The notes below the pieces were generated by a model, which saw nothing but the letters and a program-made list of their open reading frames with translations, was not told the DNA's origin and searched no databases. DNA of 64,000 bases from Apostichopus japonicus (taxonomy: Eukaryota > Echinodermata > Holothuroidea > Aspidochirotida > Stichopodidae): the NCBI RefSeq assembly GCF_037975245.1, contig NC_092564.1, forward strand, positions 27,076,984 to 27,140,983, written 5' to 3'. Of this stretch, positions 28,641-40,303 are shown one piece after another (positions within the stretch are counted from its first letter, which is position 1; each line of letters begins with the position of its first letter). Both the position numbers and the translations under genes were made by a program.

Positions 28641-31600
28641 GCCAACCTGACTGCATAGGTTCCTTTTGCTAAAGCAAGGAACCAAAAACATGATTGCATG
28701 CTTTTGCTATGAATAAACTGACCAACAAATGGTTAACCTTAACTATAATTAGTCACAAAGTTCCAGTCAATCCAATAATATCAGCATTAAAAGTACTGTG
28801 TTGATTAACATATTAATGTCAAGACAGACTTGTGTACTAATACTCAATTAAAGCGCTACGTAAGTTCACATTCAAGCACAGTATATTCTGTTAAAGCATG
28901 TATCCATACCAGTTCTATAGAGTTTATAAAATAGCAAAATGTGCATTGGCATTCCGTTGGGAGTAGAACGTAGTGGTTCACACAGTTGCTGATAGCTGAT
29001 CCACACCTACTGTACTGTACAGGGCATTATAATGCATTAGTCAGAGTTCAAAGAGTTTAAAGACAATAAAAAAAAAGGTATCAGCTAGATCAAACAAGAT
29101 GAAGGGACCCAAACTAAAAACTAGACAGATAAAATCTGTTAATGCAAGGTAGACATTGAATACCATAATTATACACAACAGTTACTGTGTACCCAATGGT
29201 AATGAGCCATGCAACAGATACAATTGTCAAATTTAAAAAATTTACTTAAAAACTATTGAGCAGAATTACTGTAGCTCTATCAAATTAGAGAAGGGGTGGG
29301 AGAGAGAGGGAGATGGCAAAAGTGAGGGACACCAGGGCTGATGCAATTGGGTGGGAGCAGAGATGAGGTCACATCTGCTAGTCAGAAAGTTTTGTGCACA
29401 AAACTCTGGTATTTGTAAATTGTAAATGATTAGAAAAAATAGCATAACCGCAATGCGAAAACTCCTCCCTCAACCCTCCCTTCTTCCCCTTACTCGATTA
29501 AATTTCCTTTGGTGGAAAAAATTCTGTTTATTCCTGTTTGTGAGGCTTTCTGATCAAGTTATGCATTGGTTTGATCAAACTGCAATCGTATTTAAAGTAC
29601 TTATAGTACTGATGATAGCTTTTTCAAATTGTGGCAAACTCGCTATGTTTGGTAAAAGGTCTGACTAACTGTGATAAGCTTCTTTAAAATGTTTACACCT
29701 TCAATAACAATTTTGAAAACCTGTCCCAAAGATTAACCTCTGTTCCTAAGATTAATGTATTGCAAACCACCAACAAGCTGCGATAACCCATTAAAAGTTC
29801 ATTTTAACCAAGGAGCCTCCCTGCTTTTGAAGTAACTTTTAGTTTACCCATGCCTTAGCTAGACTACAGTACAGTTAGTGTAACTGCTACAAAATGCAAG
29901 CTGTAGGTTGAACACACTCCTGATCTCAATCACCAAGGAGAATCCTTTGCCTAAATCCTTTGCCTACGGTGCAGTGCGAAGGGGTCATGCACTTTGCCAT
30001 TCCTTGTTTTGTGTTCCCAGTAGACAAAACGAAAATCAATCCCTAGTTGCAAAGGATTCTCACTGGAGAATAATACAGGGTTGGAGTAATGACTGTATTA
30101 GGAATCTGCAGCAGACATCTATTGTTCAGTTTCTCAATGGTGGTACAGCACGGTACTGTAAGTGGTACCATTAGGAGGCAGAGTGGCAGTGAAACATGTC
30201 TATGATTCCCTTGGAATTTGTTTCACCACGCCCACAATTATGGGAGACACAAACACGACCAGTATCATTTGACGTATTTAATAGAGATAACAGTGATCAA
30301 CACCGTTCCCGATGCAGCTGAGGAAATCTTAAATACATTTGAAGATTTTTCAGGTTCAATAATTCTTCTCAGACAAAGCAACATACTTCAGCAAGTCTAA
30401 ATATGACATCATCAAGCAACCATGCGCTTAAATTTTTTATTTTTTTAACAGTTTCCATTTAATACAGATGTTAATTTTCTGTAATGGATGTTACAAATCC
30501 CAATTAAGTAAAATGTTTGAAATTTTTATAAAATGACCTAATGATGGGACTGATGGCTGTGTCAGCATTGTTAACATTTTACCTTTCAAATATGAAAAGG
30601 AAAAACCTGTGCAGGGAGGAAGTCATGTTAGGTTTCACATACTATTATATCACATTATATAACATCACACATTTACTAAATGTGGACAGTCCCCAGACAC
30701 TCCATTCAAACCACAGGTAGAATTATATATCTCCCAGTTGTTTTTAACTGTTTCAAGATTTGAATGTTCACCACAAAGATCTCCTTGACTCAAGATATGA
30801 TGGTTGGGAAAGGTTTCTATCTCCTGTAATGCCTGGCAAATTTAAAGGTAATTGGGCAACTGATAAAATAGTTGTATATACTTTAAATGTACTGCATTTC
30901 AAAGTGTACACTGTACATATTACAGTTTGCATTTAAATCAGGGAAATGGCACAGAATTCTCTCCAATCAATTTACTGTATGACATGTATGTTCAGTTCCC
31001 CACACATACAACGTACAGCTGTTTGTCAACAGTCCTTCGAACATTTACAGTACGTCATAATGTCATAGAGCTGGACCTTGTCCTTCTGATCTGATAAGTA
31101 GTTCAGTGTACAGACAAAGGATGTATTCCTGGTGTACAACACTGCTAAAGGTATTTTAATTGTCCCATACCTTACACAGAATGACTATCTGAAGGACACC
31201 ACCAAGGACTAACATTGGCAGCTTCCTAACAAAGATACAAACGGAAAATATCAGTCGAGTAGACCTGGCATTTATCCTGTAAAGATTGATACATAGGTGT
31301 TACGGGGTGAGGGGTGGGGGATTGAATGTTAGCTAACATCCAATCCCCTACCCCTCAGTTCCCATATTTCTCTCCCCCCATTCCTAACATTATGAGACAT
31401 CAATTTTCTTTGCAATTATTAACTCTGAAATCAATATATTGTAAGGAAAGCAATGAATGCTACCATTATCTTAACTGTCCATAAAAGGTTTTTATTTGTG
31501 TGTGTGTCTTGTTACTTTTAATAACAATACCTTCTCTGAAATTAGAAGGATTAGGAATTAAGTTCACTTATGATTGTAATTAATGGGATTGTGAGAATGA

Positions 31601-34006
31601 GATCGACTGTAAGTAATTTATTTCAATTAAATTAAAGTTATACAGCGAGGAAGGAGGCCAGTCAATCTGCATTCTTTGTGCACCAATTCAAGAAATAATG
31701 ACCTTCAATTTTGATCAAATTATTAGCATGGAGGCTAACTTCTGTTCTATTGCAACGACCCACTGTTACCAAGGTATCTCCGATTAATTAAGGGTAGTTG
31801 GGTGCATGTAAAATCTTGAACTAATGTGTGGCATATGTTGGCACGTCCATAACATTGGACTTCAGAATTTATGAGCATGTAACCAACAAATGGCATGTTA
31901 ATATCCACTGTATTTTACTATTTGCTAGCAGTACACACATTCAACTTCCTCAAAGTTTGTTCCAACTTCTAAGTACCACTGTACAATGGTTCATACTACA
32001 CTAAGAATTTCCAAACAAACAAGTTCAAAGCAAGCTTTAAACAGGAGAAAAGCAATTGTTCAATACATTACATTAGTTATATACTACTGTACATATAGTA
32101 AATGTTATCTTCCAATGTTATCTTCATTTAGCAATCACTTCTTTGATACAAATCCTTTGTTTCAAATTGGGCATACACTTCAAGTGTCCCCATATCACCT
32201 GCACCATGCACCTGCACCATATCACCTGCACCATCATGTGTCAGTCTGGATCAACTTATGCCTCTCCTTCCCTCTTATTCAAAGCATGGAGTGCCTCCTA
32301 GAGTTTCTACCACTCTGTGAACATTCTATAAATATAATACGTCATTCCAAAGGGAACTCCTGCAGTGATACTGTATGCATGATATCGTACATATTTTCAA
32401 AACACAGTTGATCACATGACTGAACCCAGCCTAACTGGAGATCACTAATTCTTTTCACACAGGCCCAATATCAGATATAAACCAAGGGTTGTATTTCATA
32501 AACACCAGCTCTAAATTTTAGAGTTTCTTATAAATAACAAATTAAAATTTAATTAATGAATGCTACATCTGTAATTCAATTAATATGAGGAAGCCTGAGC
32601 GGTAAACCAGGTTATCATATAGAGATTATGACATTCCATCTTTTATAGAGTAATGAGCTACCAGATGTGAATATCATTATACTGTATGTATATATCTACT
32701 ACAGTATAGCAATGGATGACTACCGTGTGGTCATCACAGTGGAAGCGAGCAGGCTACACTGTTCTGTACTGTACGCAAAGAGGCCCATGTACTAGCTCAT
32801 GACCATCATAAAAACTGTAACTACAGCCTCCCATAGTCAGATGTGATGGTTTTGCTTTATACAGTGTTAGTAGCACAATTCTCTACATGTATTGAGAAAT
32901 GTAAGAAAGTAGGATTGTGTGATACCAAGGACTGTTTATTTCAAACATTCATCTGGTCTAAATACAATGTCAACAAGTTTTACCTGTCTACTTACAAAAA
33001 CAATACTGTGCCTTGACCAATGTTTAGAGACATCACAAGAAAGTGTTTACAGCGTTAGTGACCAGTAATATGACTGGGAGATCAGATAGGCTACCAAATA
33101 GTTTTAGCTACACCGTAGGTCATGAGGCATGGTACTGTAGGGAGTATGCTTGTTATAAGGAGATGTTTAAGTCAGGGAGTGCACAGTTCTAATTAAATGT
33201 CAGTGCAGATAAAAGTCCCCTGTGGGATTACATTGACCATGGAAACAATAACTAGTACATGTATCCTCAAACAATCAAGTTATAAAACATTACAAGAACT
33301 ATGGCCACATTAGTACAGGTCTAAGTATCCTAATCCATTCTAGATCAAAAATTAGCACCAGATTATATGGAAAACTGTATATATGAATTCACAACTCATT
33401 CCATTCTTTTACTGATCATGTGAGTCATATGTAGATATGATGGTAACTATTCCTATTTCCTACCATCCTGGCATCCTCCTTACCCTCCCTCTTTCAGTCA
33501 ATTGTAGAGAGGCAAACATTCTTGAATCCTGAACAAAGACATTTTCCCACCTGACACCGGCAGTTGCCCCCCTCCCTCTCCGAGATGTACAGTAGAATAC
33601 TGCCTCAGAACATATACATACCTGTACAGACCTTGACCAGTATGCAGTTTTTGCAGACCCATGCCACTGTCGCCTTGACCCCGGAAACAGCTCCCTGCCT
33701 TTGACCAAATCACACCATGCAGCCTATCTTTAGGGTAAAATTCCTTGCTATCAAATACTAAACAAACTCTCTCAATCCAACAAAAACATGAATAAATACA
33801 CAATTATGTTGTTCAAATAGCACACACACACACACACCCAACTGCTAGAGATATATTTAAATTTTTAATATGTTCTATAGTTGATGATTTACAACTTGGT
33901 TAAATTGATTTTCCTGGCAAGAATTCTCACAACAGATCCAATGCCTATACACATGTATAAACACCACAACAATTGCTTGGATCCACACATTAACCTTTCA
34001 TTGCAG
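28641..34006. other. Gene-poor DNA
   Basis: AT-rich sequence without supported genes. It has a short CA run at about 33818-33838 and a CACCTGCACCATATCACC-type short repeat near 32190-32235. A 141-codon frame near 32.0-32.4 kb has no domain and no splice context, and it is partly built from that short repeat. Confidence 0.5.
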
Positions 34007-34150
34007 ATGGTTCCCATCCTCACTGGTCTCATAAATGTCACTTTTGATCTTGCCAGGACTGAAAACTGGAAATCTCATCAAATGCGGAGACCTGAAAGAT
34101 ATGGATTAGTCGCTGACCGTATACAGAGGAACAGTACAATATCAAAATAA
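34007..34150 (+). CDS. Exon-like open frame, unknown
   Basis: An open frame preceded by a good acceptor-like tract (TTAACCTTTCATTGCAG). It reads MVPILTGLINVTFD...RNSTISK and stops at TAA 34150. Composition is protein-like but I recognise no family and found no matching upstream exon. It could be a terminal exon of an unseen plus-strand gene or chance. Confidence 0.2.
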   Translation: MVPILTGLINVTFDLARTENWKSHQMRRPERYGLVADRIQRNSTISK

Positions 34151-35660
34151 CAACTCATAAATAACCCACTGGGATGTAATTCAGCCATCAAATCAAACTG
34201 AATCATTCTCTAAAATTGACAGAATTTAATGGATTGAAAATCTGCTTACAATGCAACTTAACCGAACATGGATTATTTCTGCCGAAATACTTAACATTCC
34301 AAGGTTAAAGGTACATACATTACTATGCCTATGCAGTGTTTTGTCAATACTGTATGTTAGGGTAACCTATTAAAACCAATTGATGACTGAACAATGTACA
34401 GTTAATAGCATATTCGTCTGTGACCTGTCCAAAGGCCAGTTATGCTAAAGGATGACACTGTTTAATAATGAGTAGTCAAACGGTCCATTGCATGCTTTCA
34501 CATCCAATGGCAATCCACCTAGAAATCTTTAGTTGATTCTGGATCCAGCTACAATTTAAAAGACCACTTCAGATGGGAATAGTTAAACTGTTACTGGATA
34601 AGAATGCTGTCCAATCCTCAACTAAATGATGCAAATCTAGTCTGTTTTGTACACCAAGCCTTGTCTTTTTCAATCAACTACAGAAGTAATAGCTTTGGTT
34701 GGATGCAAGTTATCTATAATCTCACAGACACTTTTCTCATCATGATTACTTGTAATTTCATATTTCACCACAAAATATCAGATCATCTATGGATTTGCCA
34801 GTGGTATCCAAGGTTACCAAGGTTATCAGCGACGAATACAATCCCATGAACCTCCTCTGTGACACAGATAGCAAATGCATTCATTTTAACTTTACAATGT
34901 TATACCCAGTCTACTATACTGAGTGCAGCTTTACATGTAAACCTGTGAAGGGCAGTTAAAATTCTATTAACAGTTCTTACTCTGGAGAACAGTTGACAAC
35001 AGGACTATATGCGACCTTACGACCTCAAAGCTATTAGGAGTGCTCCTATTATTACACAAACACACTAGGGACATGTTAGCACCCTATATTTAAAAAAATA
35101 TCACCTTTAGTTATGATGGTCTTTGTAAGGAACTACTGTATGAACTTACAGTACCATTGTACTATATGTACTGTATGTAAAGAGAGATGCACGCAAGGCA
35201 GTAAGGAGGCAGTACCTCCATGGTGGATAAAATCATAGCATTCTCTTAGTGAGCTATGGCACAAGAGTTTGCTGAATTGTTGTAGAAAGAACTGACTTGA
35301 AGAAGTATTCCATGAAGACAGTGAGTGGGGTTGGCAGTAAGAGAAGGTGAGGGATAGGAGGTGGGGATAGGAGAGGGTGGGGGATAGGAGAGGGTGGGAG
35401 AGAACTGTCAAAGAGGGAGAGAAAACAGGTGGAGGGAGACAGTAGAAGGACAGGGAAGAGGGAGGGTTCTACATGTGTAGTTGTATAGATTATTACATCA
35501 CATTTAGTTACACATGTACAGTCAGTACAGTTAGCCTACAGTGGCTAATAATGAACATTGTCGATTTAGCACTGGTGAGACGGAGACTTAAATGCACGGC
35601 AGTGTAATCCTGAACTACGTATAAAGTGGCTGTGTTGAACATTGTAGATATTACACCAAT
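34151..35660. other. Gene-poor DNA, purine-rich near its end
   Basis: No gene is supported. From about 35325 to 35465 the plus strand is purine-rich with repeated GGGATAGGAGAGGGTGGG, which precedes the longer tract at 35661. Confidence 0.45.
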
Positions 35661-35850
35661 ATGAATGAGTCTCTCATGGAGAGGGGGAAGGGGAGTGGAA
35701 ATGGGAGCAGCAAGAAAGGGGGAGGGGGTAATGGGTGCAGAAAGGGGATTGGGGAATGGGGAGGGAGAAGGGGAAGGAGGTGGGAGGTGGGAGGAGGGAG
35801 GAGGAGGTGGAAGGGAGAGGGGAAGGGAGGGGGGAAGAGAATTAAAGGGG
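35661..35850 (+). repeat. G/A-rich polypurine tract
   Basis: About 190 bases that are nearly all purine on the plus strand, with many runs of three or more G (GGGGGAAGGGGAGTGG, GGGAGGTGGGAGGAGGG). Such DNA can form G-quadruplex or triplex structures. Frames translated from it are Gly/Arg- or Pro/Ser-rich and not credible proteins. Confidence 0.85.
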
Positions 35851-35906
35851 AAGGGAGTCCAAACCAATGGGAATTATACCTACAAATGTTCAAGGAACTG
35901 ATGTTG

Positions 35907-36094
35907 TAGGTACTGATCCTACTTCACCTAAAGAAATGTACCTTAAATCCTTTCTTGCTCCTTGGGACAGCAGCTCCTATCGCCTTGCACCAGGTTCTAC
36001 TTTGTCAAGTTCATATACTTCTGAAGGACTAGACAACTGGAAAGATATCAAGAGAGACAGTATGGATATAGCTGTATCGAAAAACAGACATTAG
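35907..36094 (+). CDS. Exon-like open frame, unknown
   Basis: Open from a possible acceptor (CTGATGTTGTAG) to TAG 36094. It reads GTDPTSPKEMYLKSF, then a Ser/Tyr-rich stretch and NWKDIKRDSMDIAVSKNRH. The mixed polar composition resembles a C-terminal tail. No domain is recognised and no partner exon is established. Confidence 0.22.
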
Positions 36095-36561
36095 ACCACT
36101 CACAGAAATTAAGTTTATTAATTGTGAAATAGGTCAAATGTTGGAACTTTGACTGTATGAACTGCTAAGCTATGGGACTTTAAAATACTCAAGGCCAGTA
36201 AACAGGTGTACAAGTTCAACATTATATTATGATTCACTCTTAGCCTGGACGAAAAACAACCTGTTAGCAATCCATCAGATCGTAACGGTCAGTTCACTGT
36301 TGTTTACTATATTACCTTCCAGAGTAAACAGGGTCCCCTTTGTAACAAATCATCAGGTGTTATTACTCAAAGCAATTAAATTTTAGTTTAATTGTTAAAA
36401 ATATTACGTTCTCTTTGGACAAAAAGTAAGCAATCCAAGGAACAAATACTGTACCCACAGCACTCTGCATAAGATGAAATTCTATACTGCACTACAAAGA
36501 TTAACTAAGGACCCAGAAGAACCAAGGAGGTGGTACAGCTAGGGAAATTTGCTGGTCACCA

Positions 36562-36652
36562 TGTGTAGGGCACTAAAAGGTTGTCAGATCACCCTAATCA
36601 TGGTAGAATGAGGGCGCTATGGTTGTGAGGAGACAGGTAAGAGAAGAGGAAT
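36562..36652 (-). mobile_element. DIRS terminal-repeat remnant
   Basis: GGTTGTGAGGAGACAGGTAA with preceding CATGGTAGAATGAGGGCGCT and GGGCACTAAAAGGTTGTCAG matches the right terminal repeat of the DIRS family. No coding part is present. Diverged. Confidence 0.65.
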
Positions 36653-38315
36653 ATCTAACACGATGTAGTAGATCTAGTACTCTTATAATAAACAATAACA
36701 TAAATAACTGGTCTCTGTTCAAAATAATAGCTCTGTGTTTCATCATGCAGGATTGGAAAACCTTGCGAACCAGGTTTCTGGGAAAGTTAGGTCCAGCTGA
36801 TGGGAGTTTCCCACAAGCAAAATATGGAAGCATTTCTAGAGTGTTTGCAATTTTTCACTGTCAAGTAACATATCAAGAGTGCTTGTTCAATAGCAGGGAA
36901 ACACCATTATTAACAAACATGTGCCCTGGTAATTCAATAAGCTGGGTTTCCCTACTAGATGGTTGCATAGACAGTGTAGTCCAAACTACCCAGTACAGTC
37001 TAGGTTTAAGGACTGCAAATTGTAGAGTTGTTATAACAAACTTTCTTTCTTAAACTAAAGTTTCTTAAAGTAATCATTTTACTGTTAAGGACATTGCTGA
37101 AATCTCTCTGAAACCTCTCAGCACAGGGCATCATTAATTCAATTACAATATGATATACCAGGGTACCTAAAATGTCCTCACACTGAGAGGGCCGGCCAAA
37201 AGTACATTCATTCCAATGATTAACATACAGTACCTTGATCATCTCTTATCTACAAGGTTTACAAATTGTAAACCACTCAGCAATAATCTACTGACTGGAT
37301 GTCTATGAAAAACCACAAAACCGCAGTCTGTTATTGACGGAGAATTAAAACCATCCACAGCAGCTACTCCAGAGTAAACCGTACTCAGACTTCTTTATGA
37401 GCAAACTCCTCTGCATGGATTATTTATGCAGTTTCACTGCAGTTCTTTTTTCACTGGTATGATCCTGCTTAAAGGTCAGACTATGGAGAGAATAAATTTT
37501 GCTGCTCTTTTGTCCTGAAGATCTCTTAAAGCAGCTTATAATATCCAAACTGTGCGAAGAATTCCATTTTGATCTGCACTGAACAATGAGTGTACATATA
37601 AAGGTACATACTTTGTAACATCATCTTAGAGAACATCATCTTAGTATGAGCTGCTTACAGAAATCTTTGAAGGAATAATCCACAGGTCTACAAAAATCTC
37701 AAGACAGGACAAAGAGTGATAAACACCACCAGACCGAAACGCACTACGGTACTGTGAAATATTCTACCATATGTACTACGGTTGAATGTCCACATTATGT
37801 GGTACGACATAAGCTTTGAAGTAGCAAACAGGCTAACAGTTGAAACACAAAACATTGAGAAAGTTAGCTTTTTCTCACTTATACTGAACATTACTTTGTT
37901 TCATCTTGAAGTTTTATAGCAATGTTACATGCAATACCATAGAGATCAATGATCTCATCACCTGAATAAGCACGAACAAAAGGAATAATGGTAGATATTT
38001 TTAATAGGCTGTTTGACAAAAACACAAATGATGTAACTGTATATTGTATTACGATTTCCACATACTGTACCTCACAGCTCCCAATCGAGCTAATATCTTC
38101 CGTCATAATATGAAAATATTCAGGCAGGTATTTTTACGACGCTTAAGCGACCACAAATGTGGAAGACCCCGCAAGGGCTTATGGATCACAACTTTCATGT
38201 CGGGATGGCTTCCAATTCAACATTTTAACTCAAAATGGGAATCTTTTCAATTTTAGAAAGTCATTTCAGATGGAAAAACTGTAGATTGCTCTTGGATGAA
38301 AAACCCACATTACTA
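36653..38315. other. Gene-poor DNA
   Basis: Short frames only, with no recognisable domain, RNA or repeat. Confidence 0.5.
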
Positions 38316-38400
38316 TGACCCAGCCGGGTATCAAACCCGGAACCTCCCGATTGCTAAGCCTCATTGCTTGAGATGCCACCACCTTTGTCCACTCGGACAC
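38316..38400 (-). repeat. tRNA-Leu-like SINE head
   Basis: On the minus strand, GTCCGAGTGGACAAAGGTGG resembles a D-arm with A box, CTCAAGC a Leu(CAA)-like anticodon loop, and GGGTTTGATACCC a B box in a T-arm. The gap between anticodon and T-arm is long, as in Leu and Ser tRNAs. The acceptor ends do not pair well, so this is more likely the RNA polymerase III head of a SINE than a working tRNA. The body would continue towards lower coordinates. Confidence 0.6.
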
Positions 38401-38784
38401 AGCACAGATGTGCACACATATCATGACCACATACAATATGGAAAATCCGACTAATACACTGTACAGTACTCTTCACCCAGATTGTAAGCTCTATTAGAGA
38501 CACAGCAAGGAGGGGGGGGGGGATCCATACCACATGGGAGATCAACTTTATAGTGTGAATGCTGGAATACTCTTGATCTGTAACTGCAAATTTATGTAAT
38601 CTCCCTTTTGAGAAGGTGCCCCCTCCCCCACCCCTAGCAATCATGATTATAGTGTGAATGCTCGAGATCACATGACTTTAGATCTCTTGGTACTTGCTCC
38701 TATATCTTCCACGAAAACACATACCTTTAGCTGTACAGTATGAAGGCGGCCGCTATCGTAAAATTAATATAAAAACTTGTGTAA

Positions 38785-39033
38785 CTAATACGCTTCTGTT
38801 TGACACCTCAAAATGATGTGGACACGTACGGCGGGGGTCAGTTTTATTACTGTACCTCCCCAAAGGAAGACGTGATCCTGAGTCCGTTCAATCTCAAATG
38901 TGAATAAGGTCATTGCCTTAGTTGAACCAACAGTCAAATTTTCTTGGTCTAAAGAGTTTCTTATTGAAACGAGTCCAGTGACAAAGAGATCCGAAGAGAA
39001 TACTGGTATCACATAACAAGTTTGACCTGGCAT
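38785..39033 (-). CDS. Exon-like open frame, unknown
   Basis: A minus-strand frame containing SSDLFVTGLVSIRNSLDQ and FEIERTQDHVFLWGG, with a possible acceptor (GTTATGTGATACCAG) upstream and a possible donor GGAG|GTACAG downstream. Composition is protein-like, but no family is recognised and no joining exon is shown. Confidence 0.2.
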   Translation of the reverse strand: MPGQTCYVIPVFSSDLFVTGLVSIRNSLDQENLTVGSTKAMTLFTFEIERTQDHVFLWGGTVIKLTPAVRVHIILRCQTEAY

Positions 39034-39652
39034 TTTTTACTCCTTTCAACTTAACAGAATTGTTTGAGTCTGGTAAATAGGATGCATGACCTTTAAGAAG
39101 TACACTTGTTGTACCTGTACAATAGCTCAAAAATTCAAACTTTGAAGTTGCCCAGCCTTGGTTCAAGCCTTGGTCCAAGTTGCCCAGCCTTGGTCCAATA
39201 AGAGGGAGGGATCATGGATTTTATGCCATGCATACATCATTATATGTCAACATTCTTGCACAATGTTAGACTTTACTAATTGTTTACTTCAACTGATCGA
39301 GTAAAGTCTGCATTTAACCACAAACACCAACAATTTTGAATACATGCCGTTTTGGGTCTTTTACAGAGGATACAAAATTCGACAACAGGCTGCAATTTTG
39401 CAATTTGCAATTGAGCCAGCCTCATGTTCTAGGTTTGAAATGGCACTGGTTTAATATACGATTCAGAAGTCAACCTACTCTTTGGGACAAACACACATGA
39501 AATGTTGAAATGTACTCTTTGTTGTGAATTCCACAAAAAGAGAGCTTTTATCATATCTTGATGACTGAACAAAAAGGCAAACACAACGGTTAGGAGCCAT
39601 ATAAATGTGTTGATGGCAGGCAGTGTTAGATGGCTATACATGAGCACATATG

Positions 39653-39732
39653 TACAGTTTATCAGATCATTCTAGGCACGGTAGAAGGTGCTAAGGTTGT
39701 GGGGAGACAGGTAAGCCAGGAGCGAAGTAAAT
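39653..39732 (-). mobile_element. DIRS terminal-repeat remnant
   Basis: GCTAAGGTTGTGGGGAGACAGGTAAG and the outer end AGGAGCGAAGTAAAT match the right (5') terminus of the intact DIRS almost exactly, preceded by CATTCTAGGCACGGTAGAA. The rest of the element is absent. Confidence 0.8.
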
Positions 39733-40220
39733 ATGTACATAATGTACACAATGTATGTTAAGCTGGAAGTTAGAGTGCAATCTAACAAAGAGACAGATAA
39801 GTATGTTTTACGCTTGAACCAAACAGTGTTTCAATACATGAATAAACGCTTCAACTGAGTATTAAGAAACTAACTTCAACTTTTGAACTTTATACTGTAC
39901 TGGTGAAGATTATAAACATATATGTAAACATGATGCCAAAAAGTATCTCTTGAGCAGTATATTTCATAATAAATTAAAACAAATATTTCTGAAGGTTTCA
40001 GGAAATATAAACACACCTTTCAAATTTACAAATTTTTGTTCTGGTGTTGTCATAATATCAGCCATACCAATGAGGATCAAGTGAGAGTATGTCATCTATG
40101 TACAGAAGAGATTGCTTTTACATACAATACTGTAAGGACAACAGACTGGAATTAACTTTAACTGTTCATGCATAAAGAATCAAAAAGTGCTGCAGTAGTA
40201 CAAATCTGTAATTAACACAG

Positions 40221-40303
40221 TTCATAGAGGGAACACAGTGTTAATAGGTTACCAGTTACACAGAAAAACAAGAGTGCTGAGTTAAGCGAGGAGCGAAGTA
40301 CAT
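40221..40303 (-). mobile_element. DIRS terminal-repeat remnant
   Basis: AACACAGTGTTAATAGGTTACCAG and AAGCGAGGAGCGAAGTA match the DIRS 5' end. The middle (GGTTGTGGGGAGACAG) is deleted or changed. Confidence 0.6.

Noticed and set aside
28457-28672. Frame with THTHTH/IHTYIHTY repeats
   Set aside because: Translation of a CA/CATA microsatellite.
35651-35909. Several Pro/Ser- or Gly/Arg-rich frames on both strands
   Set aside because: They are by-products of the polypurine tract.
38316-38400. Functional tRNA-Leu gene
   Set aside because: Acceptor stem pairing is poor and the sequence continues as a SINE-like body, so a repeat is more likely.
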